Below, in pieces: positions 1 to 9,413 of a stretch of DNA of 64,000 bases. The notes under the pieces were generated by a model. The model saw nothing but the letters and a program-made list of their open reading frames with translations. It searched no databases and was not told the DNA's origin. Source of the stretch: Methylocaldum sp035627495 (GTDB taxonomy: Bacteria; Pseudomonadota; Gammaproteobacteria; Methylococcales; Methylococcaceae); NCBI RefSeq assembly GCF_035627495.1, contig NZ_DASPLO010000195.1:1-64000 (forward strand). The letters are read 5' to 3'. How positions within the stretch are numbered: the stretch's first letter is position 1; each line of letters starts with the position of its first letter. A program made the translations under genes and the position numbers.

Positions 1-1
1 C

Positions 2-118
2 CGCAAGGCTGGGCAACGCACCGTCGAGGCGATTGGGGACGCCATCGGCGAACTGTTGAATCAGCTGACTCCGGCCGAATGCACGAACTACTTCCGGAAC
101 GCCGGTTATGCCGTATAG
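2..118 (+). pseudogene. IS630-family transposase, C-terminal end (cut by window edge)
   Basis: The reading frame entering from the left edge gives 38 residues ending in TAG, with the motif LTPAECTNYFRNAGYAV. This is the typical C-terminus of IS630-type DDE transposases (…CWNYFKxAGY). Only the tail is visible, so whether the element is intact cannot be judged. No terminal inverted repeat could be confirmed in the following bases. Confidence 0.6.
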
Positions 119-381
119 CCGACGTGAAAATGCTCTAGCCACCCAGCCGGAGAAAGCCCGAATAATGTCCAACAACAAGCGTTGTAGGGAAGATCTCTAT
201 CCCGAGGTTTTACTCAGCCACTTTCCATGGTATTGATCGCTTTCAGCTTGTCGCCCGACACCGCCCTGACGCAATCAAAAGCTCAAGACGTCAAATCAAG
301 GCAACGCTGAACCGACTGATGCACCGGGCCAAGACGTTCAAGGCCCGGCCCGGTCATCATCCGAAGTTGCCGCAATAGCTG
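119..381. other. Non-coding stretch, possible decayed coding fragment
   Basis: No intact gene. A short frame ending at 376-378 (TAG) reads QIKATLNRLMHRAKTFKARP in its middle and looks like the end of a protein, but I do not recognise the family. It may be a second mobile-element remnant next to the IS630 tail. A CTAGCCACCCAGCC string near 135 resembles half of the motif found upstream of tonB and the TonB receptor at the other end of the window. Confidence 0.3.
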
Positions 382-2124
382 TTAATGCACCGAGAACACC
401 GCGGTGTCGTGGTGCGCAGGGTCGAAGTTATACAAGCGCAATCTCCGGGATGGCTCGTAGTTCAGGGTTATGTCGACCTTGTGCAATCCGAGGGACGATC
501 CGTCCGCGCTGACGGGCGGAACATTGACCATGCCCATCGGCCCGCCGACATTGGGCCACCAGTGCAAGCGGCCGAAAGTGAACCAGCAGCCGGAACCGCC
601 GATGTCCTTGGTGGACTGGAACTGGTTCTCCCAACCCCGTGCACCTCCGAAATCGACGTTCATGTAGCTGTGCACGAAATGGTCGCCATTCAGCAAGGTC
701 ACATTGACATGCGCCTTGCCGTCCGGTGAGTTGGCGTCATGCCGGGTTCGCCATTTGTCCAAGGTGGCGATCCCGCCGCCCTTCATCTGGCCGTATATGG
801 TGTTGTTGAGATAGACCAAGGTCACATCGGCATTCGGATCGGCTTGAACCCCGCGCGGCAGGCGCGTGCGGTGGCTCCAGTCGTCCAGCGCGGCGATCGC
901 CTCGTACATCTGAGTATTAATCTCATTCTGGCCGGACGAGCTTTGGGCTTTTTTCAAAGCCATCCACATGCGCTTTTCCGGCGCCAGTTCGCCGATTCTG
1001 GCGATGGCTGCCAGCTTGTTGGTCTCGTTCGCGCTGGGATTGCTGCCGAATACCTGCTGCTCCCACCAGTATAGATTTTGCGGCGGGGAGCTGATGGGCG
1101 CGCCGGTGACCGGGTCAACGGCAGTCGGAAGTTTTTTGTTGACATTTTCCGACACCTGCACCCGTGGCGGATGTTCTCTCCAACCCCAGTTATACGTCAG
1201 GTTGTAGTACTTGCCCGGAGCCATCTTCAACACATAGACGTTGCGGGTGCCTTCCTGCATGGGGAAAAATGTCGCGTCCATCGCGACGTGCGGCATCGGC
1301 GGCATGCCCGGCTGGCTCAACGCCGGGTCGTCGAAATACATCACGTAAGGGGCGAAATCGTCTTCGCCACGGTTCAGAACATCGATCGTATACGTGATGG
1401 TATACGGCTCATTGGCAACCGTGCTGGTATCGAGCAGGGACGTGTCCGCTTCGATATGGCCGTCGTACCAAATCTGGTGAATGTTCACATTCTTGGTTAC
1501 CGGGTCTACCTGTTTGAGCTTTTCCGGTCCCTTGTAATGAAGCACCGGAATGCCGCTGTAGGCGCGGTTGGCGAGGTTGCCGGTCAGCGGATTGCCTTCC
1601 AGGATATCCAGTGCCTGTTGAATCATGGCTTGCCTCATGGCCGGAGCGCCATTCTTCTTGATCTTATTGAAAAGATAGGTCAGATCGTCCGTGGGCGAAG
1701 CTATTTCGATCGGGCTGACCACGGGGGCATCATGCAGGTTGTAGGGATGCTCGTTGCTGGACGGCAGGGTGTTGGGCATTTCCGCGCCATGACCGTCGAA
1801 CATGTTGCCGTTCCAGTTGCTCAGCATGTTGCTGGCTTGGGTCGGGTCCAGGAAAGGATCGACTTCCGGGAAAGCCGAGCTCCCCGTGTTCACGAAGGTC
1901 GTGGTGCCGTCAGGCGACCTGGTGATCGTCGGGCCATCCATCGGACGCGGTTGCGGGCAGGGATGCCCGACATAAATAGTTCCCCCCATGCCGTTGTCCA
2001 TGGCTACGCACTGGCCAGGCCCCGTGGGCATGTTCGGGCTCGGTTCCGCCAGGGCGGCACCGATGCCGGCCGCCAGCAAGGTCAGTGTACTGGTGATTTT
2101 TTGAACTGATGATACTTTCTTCAT
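382..2124 (-). CDS. Large secreted protein of unknown function, third gene of multicopper oxidase operon
   Basis: 580 residues. The N-terminus has a Sec signal peptide (MKKVSS, hydrophobic TLTLLAAGIGAALA, likely cleavage before EPSPN), so the product is periplasmic or secreted. I do not recognise a family. Visible features are a Met/Pro-rich N-terminal stretch with two cysteines, repeated H-containing segments (NIHQIWYDGH near 215; DHFVHSYMNVDFGG near 485) and a Trp/Gly-rich C-terminal part (WFTFGRLHWWPNVGGPMGM). The Met and His content would suit copper handling but proves nothing. It starts 20 bp after the Sco-like gene with an AGGA site 7 bp before the ATG, so it is co-transcribed with the oxidase. 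A tyrosinase was considered, but no HxxxH di-copper pattern was found. Confidence 0.75.
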   Translation of the reverse strand: MKKVSSVQKITSTLTLLAAGIGAALAEPSPNMPTGPGQCVAMDNGMGGTIYVGHPCPQPRPMDGPTITRSPDGTTTFVNTGSSAFPEVDPFLDPTQASNMLSNWNGNMFDGHGAEMPNTLPSSNEHPYNLHDAPVVSPIEIASPTDDLTYLFNKIKKNGAPAMRQAMIQQALDILEGNPLTGNLANRAYSGIPVLHYKGPEKLKQVDPVTKNVNIHQIWYDGHIEADTSLLDTSTVANEPYTITYTIDVLNRGEDDFAPYVMYFDDPALSQPGMPPMPHVAMDATFFPMQEGTRNVYVLKMAPGKYYNLTYNWGWREHPPRVQVSENVNKKLPTAVDPVTGAPISSPPQNLYWWEQQVFGSNPSANETNKLAAIARIGELAPEKRMWMALKKAQSSSGQNEINTQMYEAIAALDDWSHRTRLPRGVQADPNADVTLVYLNNTIYGQMKGGGIATLDKWRTRHDANSPDGKAHVNVTLLNGDHFVHSYMNVDFGGARGWENQFQSTKDIGGSGCWFTFGRLHWWPNVGGPMGMVNVPPVSADGSSLGLHKVDITLNYEPSRRLRLYNFDPAHHDTAVFSVH

Positions 2125-2144
2125 ATCGTCATCCTAATGAAAGC

Positions 2145-2795
2145 TTAAGCTTTTGGACTGGACGGATTTTCGCGAACCGTCACCCGGTCGAAACGCAGGG
2201 CGATCTGTTCGGGCTTGGCCATCGCATGGAATGTGGCCCAGCGGCCGTAGGGCTCGTTGCCGTAGCGGAAGCCGTGATGGCTACCCGCTCTACCGTGGCC
2301 GTGGGTTCCCATGTAGTGCGACAGCCGGCTGAGCTCGGCTTCCTTGCCGGTCACGAATGACCAGCCCTTCTTCACGCCATGTTCTTTAGCGAATGCTTCC
2401 AGAACCGCCGGCGTATCGTGTTCGGGATCGGTGGTGACCGAAATCAGGAACACATCGCGGCCCAGTCGGTCGCCGAGCAGGTCCTGCACCTGGACCAAGT
2501 TGCGGGTCACCGGGGTTTTCTCTTCTTCTCTCACGGACATGAAATTGATGCCGACGATCTTGCCCTTGATCAGATCGTCATAGAACCAGGCCTTGCGGCC
2601 TTCGTGGGTCAGAACCACGAGCGAGGGGAAGTACTTCGCCGATGCGCCTCCCGGTCTCTTGCAGCTGCCGTTGGCGGCCAGCTTCTCGGCGGGGGTGGAG
2701 GCCACGTTGAGCGCTGCCGTTCCCGCGCACGCAGTCAAGGCCAGTGCCGGCAGAGCGCTGGCACCCAGGGTTAGAAATTCTCTTCTGTTTTTCAT
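2145..2795 (-). CDS. Sco/thioredoxin-fold Tat lipoprotein lacking the CxxxC copper motif
   Basis: 216 residues. The N-terminus combines a twin-arginine motif (RREFLTLG) with a lipobox (LTAC, Cys near 23), so the mature protein should be membrane-anchored outside the cytoplasm. The body follows the SCO1/SenC fold: KIVGINFM strand, then DVFLISVTTDPEHDTPAVLEAFA near 115-137. Where Sco proteins carry CxxxC, this one reads NFMSVREEEKTPVT with no cysteine, so the classical redox/Cu site is missing. A His-rich loop near 165-185 (HYMGTHGHGRAGSHHG) could supply other metal ligands. GAGGA precedes the ATG. It lies 18 bp after the multicopper oxidase gene, which suggests an accessory role in maturing or serving that oxidase; this is inferred from context. 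Confidence 0.8.
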   Translation of the reverse strand: MKNRREFLTLGASALPALALTACAGTAALNVASTPAEKLAANGSCKRPGGASAKYFPSLVVLTHEGRKAWFYDDLIKGKIVGINFMSVREEEKTPVTRNLVQVQDLLGDRLGRDVFLISVTTDPEHDTPAVLEAFAKEHGVKKGWSFVTGKEAELSRLSHYMGTHGHGRAGSHHGFRYGNEPYGRWATFHAMAKPEQIALRFDRVTVRENPSSPKA

Positions 2796-2813
2796 GATCG
2801 ATTCCTCTTTGAA

Positions 2814-4544
2814 TTAGAAGCCCGCGGGCGGGTTGCCGAGACGCGCCACGGGACGCGGATTGATGATGGAGCCGAGCGCCGGACCCGAAGAGGGCGGAAC
2901 GATGCGCCAGCGGATCATCATCTGGTGGTCTTCGTGTACGACGTTATGGCAATGCATCACGTGATCGCCGAGGTAATCGCGGAAGCGGAAGAAGAGTTCT
3001 ACGTTGTCGCCGGGACCTAGAGTCAGAACGTCTTTGCGAGATTTGTCGACGTCGGTTTTGCTCAGAGGTTTGCCGTTGAACGAGATGATCTGGAATTCCT
3101 CGAAATGGATATGGACGGGGTGATCCCATCTGGTGCCTTGGTTACGAATGGTCCAGATTTCAGCGGTGCCCTGTTCGATGAAGGCGTCCACGCGGTCCAT
3201 GTCGAAACCCTGGTTGTTGACGGTCCAGATGCCGCCGTCGTAGTCGAATTGGAAGAGGCGGCGTTTCTTGACCTCGTTCAGGTTTACATCCGGCAGCTTG
3301 CGCAAGACGGGAGGTACCCGGCTGTTGTCGGGGCCGGTCAGCGGAACGACGCGGAACTGCATGACGGGATCGCCTTCGCCATTGGGTAGGCTGCGGCCGG
3401 TCGGGCCTTCACCGTGAATCTGCTCCATGATGTTTTCCAGCTCGATGGTGGCGCCCGGTGCGAACTGGGAGAAATCGACGATGACATCGAAGCGTTGCGC
3501 CACCGAGATCTTGACGGTGTCCGCCTGGACGGGCATCGGCAGCAGGTTGCCGTCGTTGCCGATCACGGTGAACTTCTGGCCGGAACGCAGCCGCAGTTCG
3601 TAGAAGCGCGAAGGGCCGCCGTTGAGGAAACGGAAACGGTATTTGCGGGGTTCAACCTCGAAATAGGGCGTGACCTTGCGGTTGACCGTGTTGAGATTGC
3701 CCAGGAAGCCGTTGATGTTTTGGCTGAGATACAGTTGCCCGGTCTGGTCGAGGCTGATGTCGTGGAGGATCATCGGCACGTCGTATTTGCCGCTGGGCAG
3801 CCTAAAGGCGATCGGGCTGGGATCGTTTTCGTTACCAGTGTCCTGCTCGTCGAACAGGAGATAAAAACCGGTCATCCCCATGTAGACGTTGGTCGCGGTG
3901 AAGTCCATGGAGTGATCGTGGTACCACTGGGTGGTTTGCCTCTCCCGTGGATCGCCGCCCGCCGGATAATTCGGATGGTGGTAATCCCAGAAATAACCCG
4001 GGGCCACGGGATCCCACGGCAAACCATCGCTTTCCGAGGCATGGTGCAGGTTGTGCAGGTGAGTGGTGGTGGAAGGCAGTGCGAAACCGACCCAATCAGC
4101 CGGCAACTGGTTGTAGCGGCGAATGAGGACGGGTTCGCCGTAACGTGCATGGAAGGTTTCGCCGGGGCAATTACCGTTGAAGCCCCATATCATAGTGGGA
4201 GGCAAAGAGCTGTGATACTGATGCTCCGTCGCCCGGATCACCTGTATGTAATGCTTCTGCGGCACGAATTCGCTGTACCGCTGATGTCTGGCCGGATCGA
4301 TAGGCGGATTCAGCAGCGAAGGATCCACGGGCTGGGCGACCGGTATAACCGGCATGGGGTCCGCATAGAGCGGCAGGTTCCATTTATGCGCACCCGGATC
4401 ATCCTGATCCAATGGCAGGTTGTCGGGCGTGCACAAGCCGCCGACCAAGCTTCCAACGCCGAACGCCTGCTGCGAGGCGGCCAAGCCCGCGCCAGCGGTC
4501 AGCACCCCAAGTTTAAGCATATCTCTTCGTGTTGTTTCAGTCAT
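2814..4544 (-). CDS. Multicopper oxidase (CotA/bilirubin-oxidase-like), Tat-exported
   Basis: 576 residues from the ATG at 4544, preceded by GGGGAAG; a start 27 bp further upstream would spoil the signal. The Tat signal (TRRDMLKLG…GAGLAAS) sends the folded enzyme to the periplasm. Copper ligands of all four clusters are present: HLHNLHH near 160, WYHDHS near 210, HPVHIHFEEF near 480 and HCHNVVHEDHQMM near 535, the last supplying the type 1 Cys and axial Met. The family oxidises phenols, bilirubin or metal ions with reduction of O2 to water. The long insertions and the HASESDGLPWDP loop resemble CotA-type enzymes. The substrate cannot be told from sequence; Mn(II) or phenolic oxidation are both possible. 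First gene of a three-gene operon. Confidence 0.9.
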   Translation of the reverse strand: MTETTRRDMLKLGVLTAGAGLAASQQAFGVGSLVGGLCTPDNLPLDQDDPGAHKWNLPLYADPMPVIPVAQPVDPSLLNPPIDPARHQRYSEFVPQKHYIQVIRATEHQYHSSLPPTMIWGFNGNCPGETFHARYGEPVLIRRYNQLPADWVGFALPSTTTHLHNLHHASESDGLPWDPVAPGYFWDYHHPNYPAGGDPRERQTTQWYHDHSMDFTATNVYMGMTGFYLLFDEQDTGNENDPSPIAFRLPSGKYDVPMILHDISLDQTGQLYLSQNINGFLGNLNTVNRKVTPYFEVEPRKYRFRFLNGGPSRFYELRLRSGQKFTVIGNDGNLLPMPVQADTVKISVAQRFDVIVDFSQFAPGATIELENIMEQIHGEGPTGRSLPNGEGDPVMQFRVVPLTGPDNSRVPPVLRKLPDVNLNEVKKRRLFQFDYDGGIWTVNNQGFDMDRVDAFIEQGTAEIWTIRNQGTRWDHPVHIHFEEFQIISFNGKPLSKTDVDKSRKDVLTLGPGDNVELFFRFRDYLGDHVMHCHNVVHEDHQMMIRWRIVPPSSGPALGSIINPRPVARLGNPPAGF

Positions 4545-5793
4545 TTTTCTTCTTCCCCAAATTAACGTCATTTAAAAGGCCCCCATGCCGTCCTTATCAA
4601 CACTATCGTTAACACTTGCGCGATAGCGCTGCCGCTCTCGTGACGTTTGACGAAATTCCGTGGCTCCCTCTGGCAAAAGGGACTTTACCTCGATCGGCTC
4701 TGGCGTTCCGTCATCGCCCGTTCCGCTACGATCGGGTAATGGACGAAAGCTTCACCGACGACTTGGCATCCGGTAGCGGTCTTGGCGACTGCCACTGGAT
4801 GCTCCAGTTCAACCCGGAACTCGGAGTTCCGGTGCGACTCGATTTACTCGCTGCGCTGCACTTAACCCGGCTCTTAAGCATGCATCGAGCCAAAATAAAA
4901 ACAATTTATTTAACAATGGCTTGCGACTTAATCCCTTTACCTCGTGTGGAATTTGTAAAGAAAGCTTTACAAAAATTGTCAGCTATTTGCATTTTTAGTC
5001 GTCATCGTCAGCCAAGCAGATATACCGTTCGGGCTTAGAGCGCGTTACGAGCTTTTCCGATTAACAAAACTCTCGACTCTCCGCTGTCTCCGATAGCGTC
5101 ATAGACTCGCGCCTTTTTCCCGTCTAAGGATTCAAACAGTATTCAAGCAAGCAACTACCGGCCTCGAATTGGTATGTCGATCCGATCGGCTAATAAACTA
5201 TTGATCTGACAATAGGTTAACAGGCCTTACGTAACGTTTATGTGACATATTCACTTTGCAATTATTTGTAAGGAATCGACACGCGCCGCGACTAATCGGG
5301 CAGACGAGGCTTGGCGAAAAAGAACGTGCAATTCAAGACGCCGGGCTCCATCTTTAGCAGGTGTGCTCAACATCCTTCCGGAAATGGCAACACCATGAAC
5401 GAAGGGACTTTTGGCCTTTATCTCGATCGGTGCTGGTACGATGTTCTTAGAACAACCGGTTCCCAGCCAAAAGTTACGGTAGCCGAGCACGGCCGACACC
5501 TGCCTGAAACGTTCTAAGCCGTTATGATCGCTCAACGGAAGACACAATCCTGGTACGGGCAACCTCGTTTTCGGGTCTGGAACTTGAGCTCGAAGCTGTC
5601 CGGGATAGTCGCTACGGATATGGCATCGGCTAGGAGGCCTGCAAAGGGAAAGCCTGGCACAATACCACGGCAATGCACTACATCATCCCGGCCGGTCCGC
5701 ATTGGGAAATCGCACCCGGGCCGAGCCGTTTAAGTAAGTTGAACCACAGCAACGAGTCGTTGCCGGTGGAATTGGATTTCTAGAGGCTATTAC
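4545..5793. other. Long intergenic region between the oxidase operon and arsM
   Basis: About 1.25 kb without a convincing gene. It must hold the divergent promoters of the oxidase operon and arsM. The stretch around 4890-5010 is clearly AT-richer than its surroundings, as is 5180-5270. Two 140-codon open frames (4616-5038 plus, 5251-5673 minus) have no recognisable domain and unusual composition. I see no PHO-box-like 11-bp periodic repeats directly upstream of arsM. Confidence 0.5.
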
Positions 5794-6852
5794 ATGATGA
5801 GCGAACGCCTAACCCGAGACGCTATCAAGGACTATTACGGCAAAGTTCTGCAATCGAAGAACGATCTGAAAACCAGCGCCTGTTGCCCCGCCGACGCGAT
5901 GCCCGAGCATCTTCGGCGGGTTCTGGCGGAGCTGCACGCGGAAGTGAAAGATAAATTCTACGGGTGCGGATCGCCGATTCCACCCGCGCTGGAAGGCAAA
6001 ACGGTGCTGGACCTCGGCTCCGGTTCCGGGCGGGACTGCTTCATCTTGTCCAAGCTGGTCGGCCCCCGCGGGCGCGTGATCGGAGTGGATATGACGGAGG
6101 AGCAACTCGAGGTGGCCAATCGGCATATCGCTTACCACACCGACCGATTCGGCTACCGGGAACCGAACGTGCGGTTTCTTCGAGGCTATATCGAAGACTT
6201 GGAAAGCTTGGGGCTGGAGAACGATTCGATCGACGTGGTTGTCTCCAATTGCGTGATCAATTTGTCCCCCGACAAACGGCGGGTGTTTTCGGAAATCTTC
6301 CGGGTGTTGAAGCCGGGCGGGGAACTCTATTTTTCCGACGTGTTCGCGGACCGGCGCATTCCGGACGGTTTGGCAAGCGATGCCGTGCTCCTGGGGGAAT
6401 GCCTGGGCGGCGCCTTCTACATCGAGGACTTCCGGCGTCTGTTGGCGCAACTTGGCTGCCTAGATTACCGGGTGGTCAACACGGCGCGGATCACCCTGAA
6501 CGATCCCGAGATCGAACGGAAGGCGGGCATGGTCGGGTTTTACTCGATGACTACCCGCGCGTTCAAGCTGGAACTGGAAGATCGCTGCGAAGATTACGGG
6601 CAGGTCGCCTATTATCTCGGCACGCTGCCGGAGCATCCCCATGCTTTCGTCCTGGACGATCACCATGTTTTCAAGACCGGCCAGCCGATACTGGTGTGCG
6701 GCAATACCGCCGCGATGCTCGCCCAAACGCGCTATTCCGATCATTTCAAGGTGATGGGCGACACGTCTACGCATTACGGTTTGTTCGATTGCGGGCCGAA
6801 AAGCGCGATTCAGGGAACCGGCGGAGAGTCCTTTTCCGGCGCGTGCTGTTGA
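5794..6852 (+). CDS. arsM: Arsenite S-adenosylmethionine methyltransferase (arsenosugar type)
   Basis: 352 residues. ArsM methylates As(III) using SAM in the cytoplasm. The N-terminal segment YYGKVLQSKNDLKTSACC carries the conserved cysteine pair, followed by KFYGCGSPIPPALEG. The SAM-binding site is VLDLGSGSGRDC (near 76), and the catalytic cysteines sit in VVSNCVINLSPDKRRV (near 150) and GECLGG (near 200). The C-terminal domain (EDRCEDYGQVAYYLGTLP, STHYGLFDC) is the extension found in the cyanobacterial-type ArsM that works with ArsS in arsenosugar synthesis. It ends in GACC, an extra metal-binding-like tail. AGAGG precedes the double ATG. pstS starts 30 bp downstream, so the arsenic and phosphate genes are probably one transcript. 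Confidence 0.93.
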   Translation: MMSERLTRDAIKDYYGKVLQSKNDLKTSACCPADAMPEHLRRVLAELHAEVKDKFYGCGSPIPPALEGKTVLDLGSGSGRDCFILSKLVGPRGRVIGVDMTEEQLEVANRHIAYHTDRFGYREPNVRFLRGYIEDLESLGLENDSIDVVVSNCVINLSPDKRRVFSEIFRVLKPGGELYFSDVFADRRIPDGLASDAVLLGECLGGAFYIEDFRRLLAQLGCLDYRVVNTARITLNDPEIERKAGMVGFYSMTTRAFKLELEDRCEDYGQVAYYLGTLPEHPHAFVLDDHHVFKTGQPILVCGNTAAMLAQTRYSDHFKVMGDTSTHYGLFDCGPKSAIQGTGGESFSGACC

Positions 6853-6882
6853 CGCAGCGGTGGTCGGTGCGATGGGGTCCCC

Positions 6883-7707
6883 ATGAAAAAGACCATCCTG
6901 CTCGTCTTGCTGTTGATTGCCGGAATCACCGTTTGGCGTTTCAGTCCGCCGCAGAATATGGAGGCGAAAAAACTGGTGCTGACCGGGTCGAGCACCGTTG
7001 CGCCTCTCGCCGGCGAAATCGGCAAGCGCTTCGAAGCGCTGCATCCCGGCGTGCGCGTCGATGTGCAATCGGGCGGATCGTCTCGCGGCATCAACGATGC
7101 CCGCTCCGGGACCGCCGATATCGGCCTGGTGTCGCGGGCGCTGAAACCTGAGGAGCAAGATCTCCGAAGCTTTACCATTGCGTTGGACGGCATCGGTCTC
7201 ATCGTGCACCAAGCCAATCCGGTGAAGGAGCTGAGCCCGAAGCAAATCGTCGACATCTACACCGGGAAAATTACGCACTGGAAACAAGTGGGCGGAGCCG
7301 ACGCGCCCATTACCGTGGTCAACAAGGCCGAGGGCCGATCGACGCTGGAACTGTTCCTGCACCATTTCCAACTGAAGAGTACCGACATCAAAGCCCAGGT
7401 CGTCATTGGCGACAACCAGCAGGGCATCAAGACAGTGGCCGGCAATCCCGACGCCATCGGCTATGTCTCCATCGGCTCCGCCGAGTACGAAGCGGGCCAC
7501 GGGACTCCGATCAAGCTGCTGCCGTTGGATGGCGTCGCCGCCTCGGTGGAGAATGTCCGCAACGGCCGCTTTCCATTATCGCGGCCATTGAACCTGGTGA
7601 CCCGCAACGAACCGGCCGAATGGATCAAAGAGTTCATCGAGTTCGCCCGCTCGGAGCAAGTCCATGATCTGGTCGAAGCCCAATATTTCGTCCCCCTCGG
7701 GCGCTGA
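6883..7707 (+). CDS. pstS: Phosphate/arsenate ABC transporter substrate-binding protein
   Basis: 274 residues, short for PstS (usually 320-350). The N-terminus (MKKTILLVLLLIAGITVWRF) is hydrophobic but has no clear cleavage site and may act as a membrane anchor. The oxyanion-binding loops are TGSSTVAPL near 35, SGGSSRGINDARSG near 65, and KAEGRSTLELF near 150 where other PstS proteins have an SGT motif. It delivers phosphate to PstCAB in the periplasm. Because it follows arsM closely and no PHO box is seen upstream, it might be tuned to separate phosphate from arsenate or to run under arsenic stress; that is inference. Confidence 0.88.
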   Translation: MKKTILLVLLLIAGITVWRFSPPQNMEAKKLVLTGSSTVAPLAGEIGKRFEALHPGVRVDVQSGGSSRGINDARSGTADIGLVSRALKPEEQDLRSFTIALDGIGLIVHQANPVKELSPKQIVDIYTGKITHWKQVGGADAPITVVNKAEGRSTLELFLHHFQLKSTDIKAQVVIGDNQQGIKTVAGNPDAIGYVSIGSAEYEAGHGTPIKLLPLDGVAASVENVRNGRFPLSRPLNLVTRNEPAEWIKEFIEFARSEQVHDLVEAQYFVPLGR

Positions 7708-8542
7708 CCCGCTGCTGCTGTGGACGGCGCGTGCCTGCGCGCTCGGGGCGGCGGCAATCCTGGCGCTGGTAGTGGCCTTTCTAGTCCGCGAATCGTGGCC
7801 CGCGCTGAGCCGCTTGGGATTCGGCCGGTTCCTTACCGACCCGTCCTGGCATCCCACGGAAGGTCTTTATGACTTGACGCCGATGCTGTTGGGCACGCTG
7901 TATTCCGCGGCCGGCGCGCTGTTGTTGGCCGTACCCCTGGGTGTCGCCTCGGCGCTGTTCAGCCGGTTCTACGCGCCGGCGTCCACCGCCCGCTGCTATC
8001 GCCGCGTCGTCGAATTGTTGGCGGGGATTCCCTCGGTCGTTTACGGCTTTTGGGGCTTGACGACGCTGGCGCCCTTGATCGGCCGGCTGCATCCTCCGGG
8101 AACCAGCCTGCTGGCGGGGATTCTCATTCTCGCCCTGATGATTCTTCCTACCGTGGCGCTGACTTCGGAGGCGGCTCTGGCCACCGTCCCCGCAGCCCAT
8201 CTACGCGCTGCCGCGGCGTTGGGCCTGTCGCGCTGGGGCATGATCCGGGGCGTGGCCCTGCCCGCTGCGAAATCGGGCATTGCGGCTGGCGTCATGCTGG
8301 CCGCTGGACGCGCCATCGGCGAAACCATGGCGGTACTCATGGTCTCTGGCAATGTGGTGCAGCAACCGCACCGTCTTTTCGACCCGATCCGCACGCTCAC
8401 CGCCAATATCGCCCTCGAAATGAGCTACGCCATGGGTGATCACCGCTCGGCCTTGTTCGTGTCGGGCCTGGCGCTGATGGCCGTGGTGCTGGTTTTGGTG
8501 GCCATCGCCGAATCCTTTGGCCGGGAGCGGGCCGGTGCCTGA
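7664..8542 (+). CDS. pstC: Phosphate ABC transporter permease PstC
   Basis: 292 residues, inner-membrane permease with about six hydrophobic segments. The MetI-type coupling loop is visible as AAAALGLSRWGMIRGVALPAAKSGI near 195, preceded by LLAGIPSVVYGFWGL near 110, a PstC hallmark. It overlaps the 3' end of pstS by 44 bp, so translation is coupled. An internal start after the overlap cannot be excluded, but the residues SKPNISSPSGADP fit a normal cytoplasmic N-terminus. Confidence 0.9.
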   Translation: MIWSKPNISSPSGADPLLLWTARACALGAAAILALVVAFLVRESWPALSRLGFGRFLTDPSWHPTEGLYDLTPMLLGTLYSAAGALLLAVPLGVASALFSRFYAPASTARCYRRVVELLAGIPSVVYGFWGLTTLAPLIGRLHPPGTSLLAGILILALMILPTVALTSEAALATVPAAHLRAAAALGLSRWGMIRGVALPAAKSGIAAGVMLAAGRAIGETMAVLMVSGNVVQQPHRLFDPIRTLTANIALEMSYAMGDHRSALFVSGLALMAVVLVLVAIAESFGRERAGA

Positions 8543-9413
8543 AGCTTTCGCCCGCCACCGGAATTTCTCCTTCGGGCTGAACGCCGACAGATTGGCGGCG
8601 CTGTCGGTTTGGCTCACTGCCACCGCCATCTCCGGGCTGTTCTTGTGGCTGTTGGCGGATATCGCCTGGCGCGGCATTGCCCGGCTTTCCTGGCCGTTTC
8701 TGACCGAACCGCCCACCGATGCGGGACGGACCGGCGGCATTGGCTCCATTCTCGTTTCCACCGGGCTAATCCTGCTGGTGGCCTTGGCGAGCGCGGTACC
8801 GGTGGGAGTGGGAACCGCCGTTTGGCTTTCCGAATTCGTCCGGCCGGGCAGCGCGTTCGGCCGCTTCGTCCGGCGCAGCTTGACCGTGCTGGCCGGCGTG
8901 CCCTCCATCGTGTTCGGACTGTTCGGCAACGCGCTGTTCTGTGTCTATCTGGGGATGGGATTCTCGATTCTGTCGGGCGGCCTGACGCTGGCCTGCATGG
9001 TGCTGCCCATTCTGATCAGCACCTGCGAGGCGGGCTTGCGGTCGGCACCCGACGAGTACCGCCTGGCGGCCGCTGCGCTGGGCCTGTCCCGTACCGCCGC
9101 ATTGATCCATTTGCTCTTGCCGGCGGCGACGCCGGCCTTTGTCGCCGGGTTGATGCTGGGCATCGGGCGGGCGGTCGCGGAAACGGCCGCCCTCATCTTC
9201 ACCAGCGGTTACGTGGACCGGATGCCGACCTCGGTGTTCGATTCGGGCCGGGCGCTGTCCGTGCACATCTACGACTTGAGCATGAACGTCGCCGGAGGCG
9301 ATCCGAACGCCCATGCCGCCGCGTTGGTTCTAATCGCAGGACTAACCATCGTCAACACTGCCGCCGCGGGATTGACGAACCGCTGGCTGCGAAGGAGGAT
9401 TATCACGCCATGA
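8535..9413 (+). CDS. pstA: Phosphate ABC transporter permease PstA
   Basis: 292 residues from a GTG at 8535, chosen because GGGAGCGGG lies 7 bp upstream; a TTG at 8517 is the alternative. The GTG overlaps the pstC stop by 8 bp. It is a multi-pass permease with GVGTAVWLSEFV near 90, LAGVPSIVFGLFGN near 115, and the EAA coupling loop AAAALGLSRTAALIHLLLPAA near 180. It pairs with PstC to form the membrane channel. Confidence 0.9.
   Translation: MPEAFARHRNFSFGLNADRLAALSVWLTATAISGLFLWLLADIAWRGIARLSWPFLTEPPTDAGRTGGIGSILVSTGLILLVALASAVPVGVGTAVWLSEFVRPGSAFGRFVRRSLTVLAGVPSIVFGLFGNALFCVYLGMGFSILSGGLTLACMVLPILISTCEAGLRSAPDEYRLAAAALGLSRTAALIHLLLPAATPAFVAGLMLGIGRAVAETAALIFTSGYVDRMPTSVFDSGRALSVHIYDLSMNVAGGDPNAHAAALVLIAGLTIVNTAAAGLTNRWLRRRIITP

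Noticed and set aside
1078..2109. 343-codon frame antisense to the secreted protein gene
   Set aside because: Shadow of the real minus-strand gene; Arg/His-rich translation without domain.
382..2124. Tyrosinase assignment for the large secreted protein
   Set aside because: It lacks the paired HxxxH di-copper pattern of tyrosinases; left as unknown.
4616..5038. 140-codon open frame upstream of the oxidase operon
   Set aside because: No recognisable domain, composition changes along its length and crosses an AT-rich promoter-like zone, and there is no clear ribosome site.
5251..5673. 140-codon minus-strand frame before arsM
   Set aside because: No family, odd Cys/Arg-rich composition and no ribosome site; probably chance.
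6853..6882. Possible PHO box before pstS
   Set aside because: The 30-bp arsM-pstS gap and the region before arsM were read for 11-bp periodic CTGTCAT-like repeats and none were found.
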